In this document: positions 13,600 through 31,650 of the stretch, piece by piece
Position numbering within the stretch: position 1 is the stretch's first letter
How the letters are laid out: every line of letters begins with the position of its first letter
NCBI RefSeq assembly: GCF_027596085.1
Contig: NC_072449.1
Span: 20,744,834-20,808,833, forward strand
Source: Anoplopoma fimbria
Lineage: Eukaryota > Chordata > Actinopteri > Perciformes > Anoplopomatidae
Length of the DNA stretch: 64,000 nucleotides
Direction: 5' to 3'
Program-made: the position numbers and the translations under genes
Notes under the pieces: generated by a model
What the model was told of the DNA's origin: nothing
What the model saw: the letters and a program-made list of their open reading frames with translations, nothing else
Databases searched by the model: none

Positions 13600-16485
13600 A
13601 CATTGAAACCTGCAAAATTCCCCACTTTCGTTTGATTGTTTTTTTGATTGCTCCATTACTGCATTATGAAGTATGCATGAAATATTATATTGCATCTATT
13701 AGATGGCAGATTGGCCTATAAAGAGACTCACACTAAGAAATCTATTACACCTAGTAGAAGCAGCTCCACTGCCACTGCAGTGGTTACTTAGCGTTTCCAT
13801 CTTAGGTGTTTAATATTCATGGTATAGAGATATATATGCTGCCCCCCTGGGTCACAGAAAGTACCCGTTTGAAGTGTAAATGAGCACATATACATGTGTC
13901 TAATGGAATCATTCTCTAACTGGATTTTCAGCTAAACACAAAGTTACTATCGAGACACACAAACTTCTTTTTCTTCTTTTAATAAAAGGTCTATCTTGTT
14001 TGGCTGTTTTCCCAATTTCACTGGGGCAGTGTTGTTTTTCTCATTACTCTCCCTCCCAGAAGGAACAAGCAGCTCATTAGACAGAATCAAGGACTTTGAC
14101 TAGTGATCAATGATTCCATCAAGAAGCTGTTTTTCATCTACTTCTGTTTGTCTTCCGCTCACGGTCTCTCTCTGATGAAATGAGGATCTGTGAAAGCGTA
14201 AATGTGGCTCAGATGTGGATTCTGTTCAACCCCTCCCTTTTTCCGCTTTGAAAGTAAATGTCACTTAGCCTTTCCAAATCCGTCTTAACACTATCCTGGG
14301 CAGAAAGCTGTTTCTCTCTTATACAGTCCATCACTCTTTCAAAAACACATCCAGTCAAAACTGTTTCAGCAGACTTAAATAAAATGCCATTAAGACATTT
14401 TGAGAGAGGGTGAACGAGCAAAAGTAAGAGAAATAAAGACAGAAGAATGAACTAAAATAAACTTTATATTGAGTGACATGCAAAATAAAGACTTGGGTTA
14501 TGAACAAGATGACAGACAGAGAGATGAGCAAGTGGCAATGATGATGAGGATGATGGAGAGATGAGCCGAGGATAAACGAGGAGGGATGATTGTGTGTGTG
14601 AGATTGTTAGCTTCTGGGTAATGGAGTTGCTTGAAGAATGAACGAGCCGATCATTTCAATTTCCCCTAAGAGTTACTGATGGCCCTGCCACGGGACGGTC
14701 AGGCAAACTATCAGTCCACCGCAGAAGCAAGCGCACACAAATTTGCACAAACACGTTCATGCACACATGAGCACGACCTTACACACAGAAGCATATCCAT
14801 ATTTTCTATCAACAGCTGAGTTTAAATGATCCCCTCCACACATAGCTCTTTATTGTGTGTTCCCTTAAAACAAGTAAGCAAAAAGTGAGCAGTCGTATAA
14901 AGTGTCAAGCTAGAGATTGTGTCAAATCTGATTCAAATAACTTAGTTACCGTATACAAAACACGAATAGTAAGATTTCAAATGAGGTAAATATGAGTAAA
15001 AACATGTTGAAAATAGCATTATAGCTGCAGATAATGATATAACATTAATATGATATTAAAGTTTCTCATACTTTCATAAGTCTGTATAATTATCTGTTCG
15101 CATTTTGTGCTGATTTATGTATCTTTTCAGGTAAAAAAGTTTAAATTGATGAAAAATGTTTTTAAATTTTTGATGCAACCATAAAAAGGGGAACATGTCA
15201 AATACTTCGGATTTGGCTCAGATTTAGTCAACATGACTCCCATAACAGAGTATGGAGAGCTTATCAAACATCAGTAAAAGTGCCTTTTTCCTCCTCCGTC
15301 GCATGTGTTTTACAATATTTCACATTAAACAATATTGTGGATCCATACTTTAAGTTTGGGTTATTATCTGCATTCAAGACTTTACCCGGCACTGAACTTC
15401 ATAAATGGCATTTCGAGGAAGGAATCTTTATTAATGGATCCTGGTTTCCTTTACCTTTGTATCACTATTTCTATCATTGATTATGTGTGTGTATGATATG
15501 AGTGATACGTGTGTATGTGTGTGCTTGCTAAACAGAAATTCTAACACTGATATCCGGAGTGCATTATTCACCACTTAAATAAAACCCTGACTTCAGCAGG
15601 ACATTTACAACGATCTTAATACATAGTATTGATTCCACAATCTATAGCAGTACACATTTTGAAATTATTGTGTACCAAACTGAAGGCTGTATGTGTTGTC
15701 TAAGGGCCTTTTCCTTAGCTGCCCACATCTGTATCCTTCCATCCCTGCCTGAATGGAAAACCCCGTCCCTATCTGGAGTAGGAATGCCAAAAAAAGTACC
15801 GGAACATAAACCAGAGGTTTGCATAATTTAGTGGCAGAGTTGTCAGAAAATCTATAGTCATTTTGGGCTTTGGCAGTGCCAAGCAGGCTTGTATTGATTG
15901 GTGTGTGTATATATGTGTGTGTGTGCAAATATGTGTGTTGGTGGATTTATGGTAGAGTCAGGCAGAGCATAGAGAGAAGGAGGCGGGGAGGAAGAGAGAG
16001 AGTGAGATGCTGATGCTGAGACCTTGAACCCACAGCACAACACCACAGGAAATAGAGCTACTGACTTCCAAATGCAAACCCCAAGCCCTCTTGTGTTATC
16101 CATCCCCACTTCACCCCCTTTAAGTCGCCACCTTTTTTTTCCTCTTTAATCAATCTATTCTCCTTAAATCCATTTTTTTAAACTAATGTGTAAATAAAAA
16201 AGACAGGCGTGAGGAAGCGTTGAGAAAGCACAGAATTAAGAGAGATGGAAAAGGAGAAAAAAAAGGCGATGATTCGATCACACTGTGACAAATGTTCTGG
16301 CCTCCTTCATGGAGAGCAGGGCAGGAATAGAGAGAGACATAATAGAGCACAGCGGACCTATAGTTGTTTGGGAGGTCTTAGAGGTGAGAGAGCCTGCAGG
16401 GTTTGGATGAGATACCAGCAGGCTCCTGGCTGCTGCCTTCGCCCTGTCACAGCTCCATATAGCAGGAGTACATGGCCCCATAGAG
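12844..16485. other. Intronic or upstream sequence without a recognised gene
   Basis: Apart from the GT array at 13532-13598 and a few short AT-rich runs I see no exon-like block, RNA gene or mobile element. Short reading frames here lack codon bias and splice context. Confidence 0.5.
13532..13598. repeat. (GT)n microsatellite
   Basis: About 33 GT units. Confidence 0.97.
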
Positions 16486-16881
16486 CAGTGGTTCTCAACC
16501 ATTTTTCAGTGATGTACCCCCTGTGAAATATTTTTTCAGCCAAGTACCCCTTGTACCTGAATACTGACGGAATTTTGCCGGCTCTGGTTTCGCCTTCTTT
16601 GGCACTTGTCCCTCCGTGTTTTCAGCAGCATTGCTGCTACGTTTCAACCACGACTCCATTGTTTGAGTTTTTTAGGATAATGAAATTTAATAGCCTACTG
16701 AAAATAAAATTCAGTTTATGAACTTACACTTATATTTTATTGAATATTTATTAAATAACTATTTTTAAAGGATTTTTGAATGGATGCTAGTTTTAAATAT
16801 ATATTTTTTAAATCTCACGTACCCCCTGGAGTACCTTCACGTACCCCCAGGGGTACACGTACCCCCATTTGAGAACCACTG
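16486..16881. mobile_element. Miniature hAT (Charlie-like) element with perfect 8-bp target duplication
   Basis: The left end CAGTGGTTCTCAACC and right end TTTGAGAACCACTG are inverted repeats of the hAT type. Both sides are flanked by CCATAGAG (16478-16485 and 16882-16889), a perfect 8-bp target site duplication as expected for hAT. The interior has repeated GTACCCCC motifs near both ends and an AT-rich middle. At 396 bp it encodes no transposase and would depend on another element. Confidence 0.93.
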
Positions 16882-17375
16882 CCATAGAGGACCAGGCCGA
16901 GCCCTGAATATCCTCAAATCCTAGAAATTATTCATTTGGCTGACATATTTTTATACATCCAATAAAAAATGTTTTATTATTTTGCACTGGTGGCTGCACA
17001 CATTAAGCAAAGGCTTGACAGGCTTGTTGATGTGTCAAACAGGACAGATGTGTTGAGTCAAGCTCAGTGGGGATATTTACCACTGGCGGGTCATTAGGAA
17101 GGACACAACCATTTTAGACTGTCAAGACCACTCTCTGTACAAAGCATCTGAGCTCTTGTCTCCAGTCCACATATAAAGAATCCTGCTATGAGGACAAAAT
17201 CACTTATGGATTGCCTTTTTTATTTGTGCAGCTGTTGATATGCTGAACATGAACTACCTCACGCAGATAAACAGCTGGCCTCTCTGGCTTTTTATTTCCC
17301 TTTTACGCTGCCCCACTTCTGAAATGATCTCAGGGTTTTTATACTGCTTATTGTTTTTATATTGTTTTTACAGTG

Positions 17376-17394
17376 TTTTTTTTTTTTTTTTTTT
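17376..17394. repeat. Poly-T run
   Basis: About 19 T residues. It does not correspond to a recognised retroelement tail. Confidence 0.8.
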
Positions 17395-17640
17395 AACTAC
17401 CTCAGCTGTTTTATCATTTTTATTGTCTTACAATTGTGCATGGTGTCACTGCTGTCTTATTGTCTTGTTAATATAATGCTTTAAAACATGGGTGCACTTC
17501 ACATTTTCTATAATGACAATGACTATAATGACTATTAGGACTATAAAAAAATAAGTTTTGAAGTTTGATACAATAAAGGATTTAGTGGTGTTAAAGAGAC
17601 ACAGGATAAATGTTTTTTTCTTTGTTATTCTGTGCAGATT

Positions 17641-18028
17641 AATACATGTGGTTACCGCAGGTCCTTCCTTCCAGCTGCTGTCAGGTTGCACAACCAACTC
17701 TGCTCCCAGCAGACCACATGATACATGACAATAAAAACATGACAATAAAAACCTGTGCAATACATTACACTGTGCAATAATAGTTAAAATAGTTTTTTCT
17801 GTCTGTAAATATAATATTTCAGTTATTGTTGATTTTCTACTGTTTTTTATTGCTTATTTATAATACTTGTTTTTTTTATTTTTTTTTTTTTTTTTTTTTA
17901 TCTTGTCTTTCTTTTACTATGTCTCTTGTGTGCACTTTACTCTATGCTGCTGTAAGCCTGCAAATTTCCCCGCTGCGGGACTAATAAAGGATTATCTTAT
18001 CTTATCTTATCTTATCTTATCTTATCTT
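17641..18028 (+). mobile_element. 5'-truncated LINE 3' end (L2/Rex1-like) with (ATCTT)n tail, copy 1
   Basis: The first 81 bp (17641-17721) read as the end of a reverse-transcriptase ORF: ...YRRSFLPAAVRLHNQLCS then QQTT and a stop at 17719. The pattern RSFLPAAVRL-x-N is typical of the C-terminus of L2/CR1/Rex1-group LINEs. An AT-rich 3' UTR follows, then CGCTGCGGGACTAATAAAGG and a tail of seven or so ATCTT units (17992-18028). The 3' 170 bp match the copy at 32400-32594 almost exactly. The clade is uncertain between L2 and Rex1/Babar. Confidence 0.78.
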
Positions 18029-20122
18029 TACACTGTATAATGAAAAAATAAACTAAGATCAGGATCACTGTAAATGACGTTCAGGTCTGATACTGTGCAA
18101 ATGATTATTACTAATATCATCTTCGTTGATGTCATGCGACTCATTTTGAGCATTTCAGCTTGCAAAGTGGCCTAGTTCTTCAACTGATGATCCACTTGTG
18201 AGACTCATCTAGCTTGTGAAGCAAGGTTAAATGCTCATATAACAAGATTCAAAATGCAGTGTTACTGTTTGAGGGAGAGACAACACAGGAGACAGGAGAG
18301 GGAGGGGCTCTGAGAGGTTGGATGCCTCAGCTGTCGGGGACAAAGGGCAGGGGAAAGATAAAGATACAGCACTTTGCAGAGAGACAGAAAGTGATTCCAT
18401 TCAGAGTCGGCGAGGGAGTAAAGGAGGAAGAGAATACGAAAGCAGGTTCCTTGTTGGCAGCGCGAGAAGAAAGGATATGATGGTAAAAGAACAAGCCTGT
18501 TGGCTCTGAAGAAATTAAACTGGACCAACGCCAGCAAACCAGCCAGCAAGCCAGGCAGGCACAGAAACAGAAAAGAGAGAAACGGCGTGCCTGGGAAATG
18601 ACCTTCATCTCTCCTGTACATGGGGCGTAAATCTGTCCCTTGCACCTCCGACTGATCTAGACACACATACTAAAACTCACACACATGATTTAAATAGCTC
18701 TCCTGCTCCTCTAAATGCCCCCTTAACTCATCTCAGGGGACAGAGTGACAGACAAAGAGAGTAGACAAATCCTCACATCTAAAGAGCCTATAAAACACAA
18801 AGTCATAATCTTTTTCCCCTCATTGCTGCACTATATTTTCAACTCAGTTGCTCTTTAAGGTCACTATCTTCTCCTTCTCTGCCAAACAACACAACAAACA
18901 TAAAATATTCCTATTTTTGTTTTGTTGCGTCTACTTCTTTGCTCTCATCTCTTCTTGTTTGTCTTGTGTTCCCACCACAGTCGCTCTGTCTAAGTTGGTT
19001 TTCCTGTTCAATACTTGATGAGTTTCCTGATGTGAAGTGCTGGCAACAGATTCTGAGTCGTCACTCTATCGTCTTCCAGCACTGCAGAACATTGGCCAGC
19101 TGTGTTTGTTTTCCAGATGAACTCAATTAACTCTGGTACACAGTCTCCTGAAGGCAAAGACATTTATATGGGACACAAAGGTACATGTACTTTATGCATT
19201 TTATAACCTACAATTTACCAGATAATTCCAGTTAATAATGGCATGATGGTTTGCGGACAAACAACATGTGACCAGGAACAAAGTCACACATGAAAATGAA
19301 ATAAAATAAAAAGAAGATAAAACCAGGATGAAATAAAAACACTATCAAAGTGAATACAGTGGGAAAAAAATGACATATATCTTAAATGTTAAGTCTGAAA
19401 TCCGATGGGCCGATGACAAGCCAACATTTAAAAAAAAAAATCTCTTTGCTCCTGAAAAATTAAGGCAAACACACATGGATCCCATGTAACTATGGACAAT
19501 AATCACTTTGACTTATGGAAGTATTATTATCAAAATATACTATATCAAAATAACTATCATTATTACTGATGCATACATGTGTAAGAAGCATTTTACTGAT
19601 TCAGTTGCATGTGGAGCAAATTACATGACTATTTTACTGATTCAGGTATGTACATTGTTAGTTTGTATTGGAGTCAAATTACAAAAGTAAATTAGTGAAG
19701 ATTAGTGAATAGAATAAAAACAAAGAACAATAAAATGGGAAAAAATGAAGTAAAGTGGCTCACATATGTACTGAGGTACTATGCTTGAGTAAATGTACTT
19801 AGTTACCCTCAACACTGCTTTTTTGTACAATGCCTGGAACTAACAACAATACGTCAACCAGTATTGAACAAACAAACACAATCAACAAAATAGAGATTCA
19901 TTTTGCCTGCAGGCATGGGTTATTTCTGGGTAGTTCTGTTTAAACAACGACCAGGAACTCCTAACCCAATAATAGCATAACCTTGAGGCTAAGAGTTATT
20001 CTAGTCACCTTTCGGCCAGAAAGCTGTCATGACCTGGCCCTGGCTGATGGTAACCTAACTGGTTTAAACACCATCACACCATCTGCCATTCTACATAGAC
20101 CCCCTCTCTCTCACACACACAT
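18029..20122. other. Intronic or upstream sequence, no gene seen
   Basis: A purine-rich block (18265-18480) and AT-rich sequence. Only the repeat fragment at 19765-19817 is recognised. Confidence 0.5.
19765..19817. repeat. Fragment of a teleost hAT-like repeat
   Basis: CTTGAGTAAATGTACTTAGT followed by TACC and CAACACTG resembles one end of a repeat I recall as common in teleosts (ends CAGTGGTGGAAAGTAAC). Only the end is preserved; earlier AT-rich sequence from 19180 may be decayed interior. Confidence 0.5.

Positions 20123-20196
<74 letters not shown>
20123..20196. repeat. (CA)n microsatellite
   Basis: About 37 CA units after a TCTCTC lead-in. Confidence 0.97.
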
Positions 20197-20347
20197 GCTA
20201 TCCAGAGGGCTTGGAGGCAGCCTCTATCAGTCAAGCCTCCCTGGGGTCCTTTGGTCCAGCCAGCCAGCCGGCGCCATCTCTGCCATCACACTCACACCCT
20301 CATCGCTCTCTTCTGCCAAGGGGACACAGAACCTGACAGTACACCGA

Positions 20348-22888
<2,541 letters not shown>

Positions 22889-23473
22889 TATAGCCTGGCC
22901 TGAGTTGTGAGTTAGAGCTGAAATCGTCCATTAGCAGTGGTCCATCGCTGTTTCAGGCTTAATGAAGTAGAAAGCAAGAAGAAAGAGAAAGCCTGCAGAC
23001 CTGATTAATGAGTGAGAGAAAAAGAAAAAAAACGAAAGAAGAAGAGAGGAACAGGGGTGATGACTAAAGGAGAGAATAGGGGTTGGAAATTAGAAGTAAT
23101 GCATAATTAGAGGTGATGAAGTAAGAAGGGAAGTCAGAGAACCAGCGAGGGGGGCTTGTGCTTGATTTTTAATTCATCCATGTAAAGCTGCATGTGAAAA
23201 TTGTTACCTAGTCTTAATTCCTTCAAACTCTTTACTAAATGGTCCCTCACACCTCTTCTCAAAGCTATCACTATCTCCTTAGCTGAAAGTCTTTGGAAGA
23301 ATCTTTGTGTCTATGACCGTAGCTTAACACTGTGCGAGCCTGGCTTACCTCTCCTCAGCTCAGCAGGAAATGATTAAAGTCACGGTCCAGTTAACTGCTG
23401 GTCGCCCTCGGCCCTGTGGGCCTCGAGTGGAACCATCCACCTGTGCTGGGCCTCTTAGGAGGGCTAAGTGCAA

Positions 23474-23475
<2 letters not shown>

Positions 23476-23524
<49 letters not shown>
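23476..23524. repeat. (CA)n microsatellite with TAT interruption
   Basis: About 17 CA units, then ATATA, then five more CA units. Confidence 0.95.
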
Positions 23525-26500
23525 CAATGAAACCAACCTGTGCAGGGCCATGCAGTGATGTTAGGCTGTAGCTAAAGCTTGGCTATGCTCTAAAAAGCAG
23601 CAGCAGGAACGGCATGGCAGGTTGGCGAGGCAGGCAGCGTGGGTGTTCATTAAAACACCCAGCACTATTCACAGGGAGAAACAAGGCCATAAAAGCAATT
23701 AATCTGCCCATAAACAAGCCATTCCGCCTGTCCAACACACCCACAACACACACAGGCATGACAGTGGGAGCAGGGGAGGAGGGGAGCTGGGGAGCTGGGC
23801 CTCTCGTTGCTCCCGGCTCTCTTTCTCATTATCTCTGTCTGGATTTATCTGAGTAGTTCAGAGAAACAGAATCAAAGACTTACTTTTTTAGATAGAAAAA
23901 AGTGTTGCTATCTAAATCCTGCAGTGCTAAAATGCAGAGAGAGATAGCTGTAGACTGAAAGAGGGTAAAAAGTCTCAGATCACAATCTCTACAGATCAGC
24001 ACACTGGGCTTAGATACAGCAGGCGGACCCGTCCGTGATGTCATCTGACAGGGTTAACCCCTGTTTATCACTCGGTTCTTTTCCTTATAGACATATGTGC
24101 ACCAATTCCATAATACAATATCGACAAGAGATTTTTTTCTGAGAATGGAATTAGGGAGTGAGATCCATCATATCCTATTCAGCATATGTGCTAAAGTCTT
24201 TTTATTTTACCAAGTAGGGCAAAAAAAACAATTTGTAAAATATGCCATAAGACTAAACAAAAACAACATGAACAAAAATATTAAGTGCAATTGAGTGTTG
24301 TGTGAATACAAAAGCCTTCACTTATATAAAAAAAATAATGTTCATTTTTTATAACTTGCTTTGGAACTGAATTTTGTAAAATACATACATCTGAGCATGG
24401 TACCATGACACAATTCCATCAAAAAGCAATATATGGCAACAATAAACTCTAAATGTCGGGTATTCCACAAACTCAGGTCTACCTGGGGACCAGTTTCATC
24501 TTTTCTTATGTGCAAATGTAAAAACTTCCCCAGAAACAGGATGACAAAAAAATTACTTTGACTTTTTAGGTTTTTTCGCTTGGCAGCCCCTGTTGGCTAA
24601 AGGGTCCTAAGCAGCTGCTTTCTTACAGTCTTTTATAACTCACCTGCAATATAATTTTTGCAGATGTTAATTACCCCAGAGGACAATAAAAATATCCGTC
24701 AGAGTATCTGAAACCGATAACACCGCTTCACAGTATGAGAACTAAGGAGCTTTATCAGCATTGATACCGGTGTTACAATATGTACTATAAAAATCTCCCC
24801 TTTCCATTTATTTTACCGTTGTAAGAACACTAAACATATCTGATACAATATGTGGAAAGCAACTGGGCAGTTGTGTGTATGTGCAAAAAATCTCATGTGC
24901 ATTTATTGCCGGAGGCTGTACAGATGATGAGAGATGATGAGTTGCATGCCTCCACCCTACCGAGTAATAATGAGAGTACTATGATTGCCTGGGCTAAGAA
25001 TAGTAGGCTGCTAGTAGCTTTGACACGGGATTGTCTCTCTGCTATCCGACCCTACGGCTACACTGTAACTAGATTTATCACTACAGGAGAAGCTGAAACA
25101 ATGCTGGAAAATGCACTAGCCTGTACATATTACGTTCAAAACAAGCTTTAGCTGTAAGGCGTTCAGGGAAGGGAGAAAGTTATGGAGGACGTATGGAAAA
25201 CAGAGAGGGAGACGGTCAAAGACATTCAAGCATAGGGGGACTCAAAACTGTAGAAATATTTTTTCTTCCACCCAAGGTCAACTTTAGAGTTTAGAGAGGA
25301 AGCCAAAGCTCTGATACCTCTACTTTCCAAACATCCAATTATCTAGTCTTCATACCCTCTCCGCAGCTTTCCTTCAGAAATTCACTCAATTTGTTCACTT
25401 TCTTTATGACACTCTGTTCCCTTTCCCCATTATTTTTAGAAAACCATGAAATCCTTGTCTGTTTTTTAACCCTGACTTTTTTACAATTCCTTCCAGCATC
25501 CAGTGTCATACGGTGTTATTCTGCCCTTCAGGGTACATGAAAACATGAGCACAGGTAATGCACAGTGGTAAATACACTATAATGCTGCACAAGCAGGCAA
25601 ATGAGATGAGAGAAAAAGATGGCAGTGGGAAAAATATTGTCAATTCTCTTGTAAACCATCTGCTTGCTCTCAGCCTCAATGAGGGACTGAGGAATGGTAA
25701 TGCTAACCACAAAGCATATTCCCTCCCCAGTACGGGGCCCCTCATGTTGTATCTTCCTGTCGCCCTGTCTCTTCTTCCAGCCAGTGGCCATCACCCAGAG
25801 CCAATCTAGTGGAAAATGAAAACTACCTTTGAATATTCTTGAGGCGTTCGGGGAGAGTTGTGTGCTCTCAGAGCCTCATTTCACCTGCCGTGTTTACGGC
25901 TCCACGCTGAGCTATTGCCTGACTTGTCTTTGCTCTCCGGATCGCAGAGGGAGAATAAAAGTTGAAATTAGTTCCGGGGATATATGCGTGTGTGAAAGTG
26001 CATAGCCACACAGACACACACACAGGAGCACACACATATACACACAGGTTCAATTAGTGTCTATTCAGAGGGGGACTTGAGGAATAAGTCATGTTTAGAG
26101 CACCTGTCTCTCCAGCAGGATGAGAATTAAAGAGGAGAGTTTGGGAGCTCTGCCACGAAACGCATCAACTTCAGGTCATAAACACACATCGGAGACAAGC
26201 TGGAGTCTTTCCTGCTTACATGATGACTCTTAGGGACAGATGCAATAAATAAATCAGTACAACCACTACCCTCAAGCAAACACGCCGCATCATTATAAAA
26301 CACGCTTGCGTAAACATGAAAGCATAGAGGGAAAAAAATCTAGATATGTGCAAATATCCCAATGCAGAGGCATCATACAATAAAAAGCATATTTTGAAGG
26401 ATGTGTGTGTGTAGTATTCACCAAACTCCCACCCGAGACTCTGAGTGACAGGTACACGGGTAACTGTCACTGGCACACAGGTAATGAATATTCACACCAT

Positions 26501-26890
26501 TATTCTCATTGCATTATTCACACCAGCATGAACTCGCACACAAACACACAAAAAGCAAGCTTGCATTTTAACTCGCTTGAAACGACACATTTTGGAAACA
26601 CGAGCAAATACAAATAAAAAGACAGACAGAGAATTTCCATTTCTGCTGCTCTCAACTGTGTGTGTTACATACGTAGCTGTCAGCAGTTGAGCTGACAAAC
26701 AGTGACCTTGACTTACAACACACACTCACACACACACACAACTCCAGATACTGAAGAAGTTTCCATCATTCTTCTTTCTGTGTTTGGCTCTTTGGCAGTT
26801 GCAGAAATGCCTGAGATTATATCCTTCTCCGTCTGTTTGTCCTTGTCTAATTCCGTTTCTGAATGTAAGAGGGTAAATCATCCTTTTAGG

Positions 26891-26891
<1 letters not shown>
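23525..26891. other. Intronic or upstream sequence, no gene seen
   Basis: One 99-codon open frame (24852-25151, plus strand) stands out for length but has no splice context, homology or codon pattern that I can support. Confidence 0.45.

Positions 26892-26959
<68 letters not shown>
26892..26959. repeat. (GT)n microsatellite
   Basis: About 34 GT units. Confidence 0.97.
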
Positions 26960-26961
<2 letters not shown>

Positions 26962-27125
26962 CACTGTGCATGCCTGTATGTGTGCGTGTGTTATGTGTTT
27001 TAATGCAAGGTTGTGGAGAGTGGTATAAGGCAGTGACTTCCTCCCACCACTGAATAAAACATCCCATTTAGAGCCAACAGCCATACACCATAAATCAACT
27101 TTCCACTACAACTGGGCGCCAACCC

Positions 27126-27168
<43 letters not shown>
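27126..27168. repeat. (GA)n microsatellite
   Basis: About 21 GA units with one AAA interruption, lying between a GT array and a CA array. Confidence 0.95.
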
Positions 27169-27331
27169 AGCCGGATGAGTGGATGTGTGTTAGAAAGAAG
27201 GAGAAAGAGACATAGGTGATAATAAAGAGGAGCAGCAACATTAACTTTTGAAATACAGAGATGTTTGAACAGTGTGAAAAGGATCTGATGCAGAGAAAGA
27301 AGAACGCTAAAGTCAAATCTGGTGAAGCAGG

Positions 27332-29303
<1,972 letters not shown>

Positions 29304-29393
<90 letters not shown>
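29304..29393. repeat. (GT)n microsatellite
   Basis: About 45 GT units. Confidence 0.98.
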
Positions 29394-29395
<2 letters not shown>

Positions 29396-29580
29396 GGGCT
29401 GGCACTTCATTGCAGAACACAAACTGAATATTTCTGTCTCATTGTTTTGTTTTTTTTCTCTTTTCCAGTTTTTTTTAACTCCCCACTGAATTTAGCTCTC
29501 GTGCTGAGAGTGGTGCTGTCAGATACATTACATTACAATACAATCATGAAGTGATTGGAATGGGCCGATTTATTGGCCTC

Positions 29581-29720
29581 CGATATTGCTGCAGCTTTCT
29601 CAAGAACCGCTCAAACGAACAACCTCACACTCGACAATTCCCTTCCTTTGGTCCTTAGCAAAGAGTGAAGTCGATTGGATGAACGGCTGTCGAGAAAATG
29701 ACTTGTAAATATGTACCGTA
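29581..29720. repeat. Dispersed teleost repeat fragment
   Basis: CAAGAACCGCTCAAACGAAC, CTCACACTCGACAATTCCCT, AGTGAAGTCGATTGGATGAA and GTCGAGAAAATGACTTGTAA in this order match a repeat I recall from several teleost genomes. Family name and ends unknown; the sequence to about 30110 may belong to it. Confidence 0.5.
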
Positions 29721-31254
29721 GCTCTCTGGTCTCTCTTTCTTTAACTGTTCTTGAATGAGCTGTAGTGAGTGACGGACAGCGAAGCCGTTCGGTGGTGTAA
29801 CAGTTAGCAGCGGTCTCAATACACTACAGAGTGTGAAGGGTTTTTCCTGACTATGGAATTACGAGGTGTTCGCCTCCGTCTAATTTATTCCCGCCTACAG
29901 CTCTCATCAAAACTGTGATGGGTCTTCATGGAAATCACTATTTTCGAACAAGCTCTGCACTTGGTGGCCGGGATATACGCTGCAAAACTATAGAAACTTA
30001 CATTTAATATGAAGGGATTCCCATTGTAGACGCTACCGCTGACTATCCCTTGAACAAAATGGCCAACATTTAGCACACTGAACATACAGGGTCCAGGACG
30101 GTACACATGCACGTGTGTGCAAATGATCAGGATGGTACCAAGTTTGACTTATTTATAGCAAGGAAAACCATATGGTGTGTACATAACGCAGTACTACTAA
30201 ATATGTCCCATAGATAGTACTTCCCTGGATCCTCAGCAATATAAAGCTCGGCTAGTGTGACACACACACGCTAATGACTGTGATCTTTGTGTGCGTGGGT
30301 GCCAGCGTGTGGGTGTAGTGCACTTGTTTGTATGCGTTTCTGTGTTTGAGTGGGGGACCTGTTGGATCAGGTGCTGCGGGTCTTTCAAGAGCCTCAGAGG
30401 AAGATAGGATGGGATGACCTTTCGGCCCCTGGAGAGGTTTTTGCCTCCACCCCTGCCTCACTCTCCTCTTCTGTCACTAACCCTGCTCCTGAGTTACGTC
30501 ACATGACACACACGTCTCACCCCTCCCTATGTAGGGTGAGTTGTGTGTGTAAGAAAAACAGAGACCTTGAGTGCGAGCTTGCTTTGGAGAGTTCAAAGAT
30601 GGACGGCTGGAGGACTGCTGAATGTGTGTGTAGTGCGCATTAGTGTATAATGTATACCTGCCTACAAGCGAAGCAGTGGGAAAAAAAGAGTTAGGACCCT
30701 CCTCCAGCAGCGCACACACTATATTTCTCCAGCAAATGAAAAAGGAGTGGGCCTGCCAGCGGTGTTTTACTGTAGAGAGACAGGCATGAGGTTCAAATCA
30801 GATACAGGCCTGGATCACAGTCACAGTGAATAATACATGCATTTCATATTCATGGCTGCCCGTGCATTTCATGAATACCTTGAGAGATGACAGGACTGTT
30901 CAGGGATTATAACTGCCAGCTATTGTTTAGCTAACAGCAGTGAAGAAAAGGAACAGAGAGGAGAACGCTCACCATTAGTGCACCTGCTCATTCACTACCA
31001 TTAATGCTGTTGCGATGAGAAAACTGGGTCTGACAGCACACTGGTGCGTAGATACCGGCGGGTAGTATGGACAAGCTGAGTGGATGTTAGCATTCGAACA
31101 TTAACATGTTCAGTAAATGTGCTACACATTTTGGCTGCAATTAATTATTGTTTTACTTATGTTTTAACTTGTTACTATTTATTTTTTATATTGCATATTA
31201 TAAGAGCTCAAGCTGACGTCTTTTTTATTGTTTTGAAATAGGATTGCTGCACCC

Positions 31255-31436
31255 TCTTTCTCTTATGTTGCAGCTTCTATAATACATCATAGTTTATGTA
31301 ATTAGATTTTGTATTAATAATCTGAATCAGCAAAGCTAGTAACTAATATTCTATAATAAATGTAGTGAAGTCAAAAGTACAATATTTCCCTCTGAAATGT
31401 AGTGGTTCACTACAAGTACCTCGAAATTGTACTTAG
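31255..31436. repeat. Fragment of a teleost hAT-like repeat (interior)
   Basis: TAATCTGAATCAGCAAAGCT, ATAAATGTAGTGAAGTCAAA, AGTACAATATTTCCCTCTGA, AATGTAGTGG and AAGTACCTCGAAATTGTACT match the interior order of the repeat whose end is seen at 19765-19817. Both ends are missing or decayed. Confidence 0.6.
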
Positions 31437-31604
31437 TTTTATTGTGTTGTCTGATGCCATTCATTTAGTAATTATAACAAGATGAGAAACACATGAATGT
31501 GTTTTTTTTTATGTATAAGTCAAATGTTTTGGTTATATGTGAATATGTATATAAAAATACAGATTTACCCTTTAATCCTAAATCCAAAATCTATCATGAC
31601 CCCC

Positions 31605-31606
<2 letters not shown>

Positions 31607-31648
<42 letters not shown>
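31607..31648. repeat. (CA)n microsatellite preceded by poly-C
   Basis: About 21 CA units following CCCCCCC. Confidence 0.96.

Positions 31649-31650
<2 letters not shown>

Noticed and set aside
24852..25151. 99-codon plus-strand frame
   Set aside because: No homology, splice or promoter signal that I can support; length alone can arise by chance in 64 kb.
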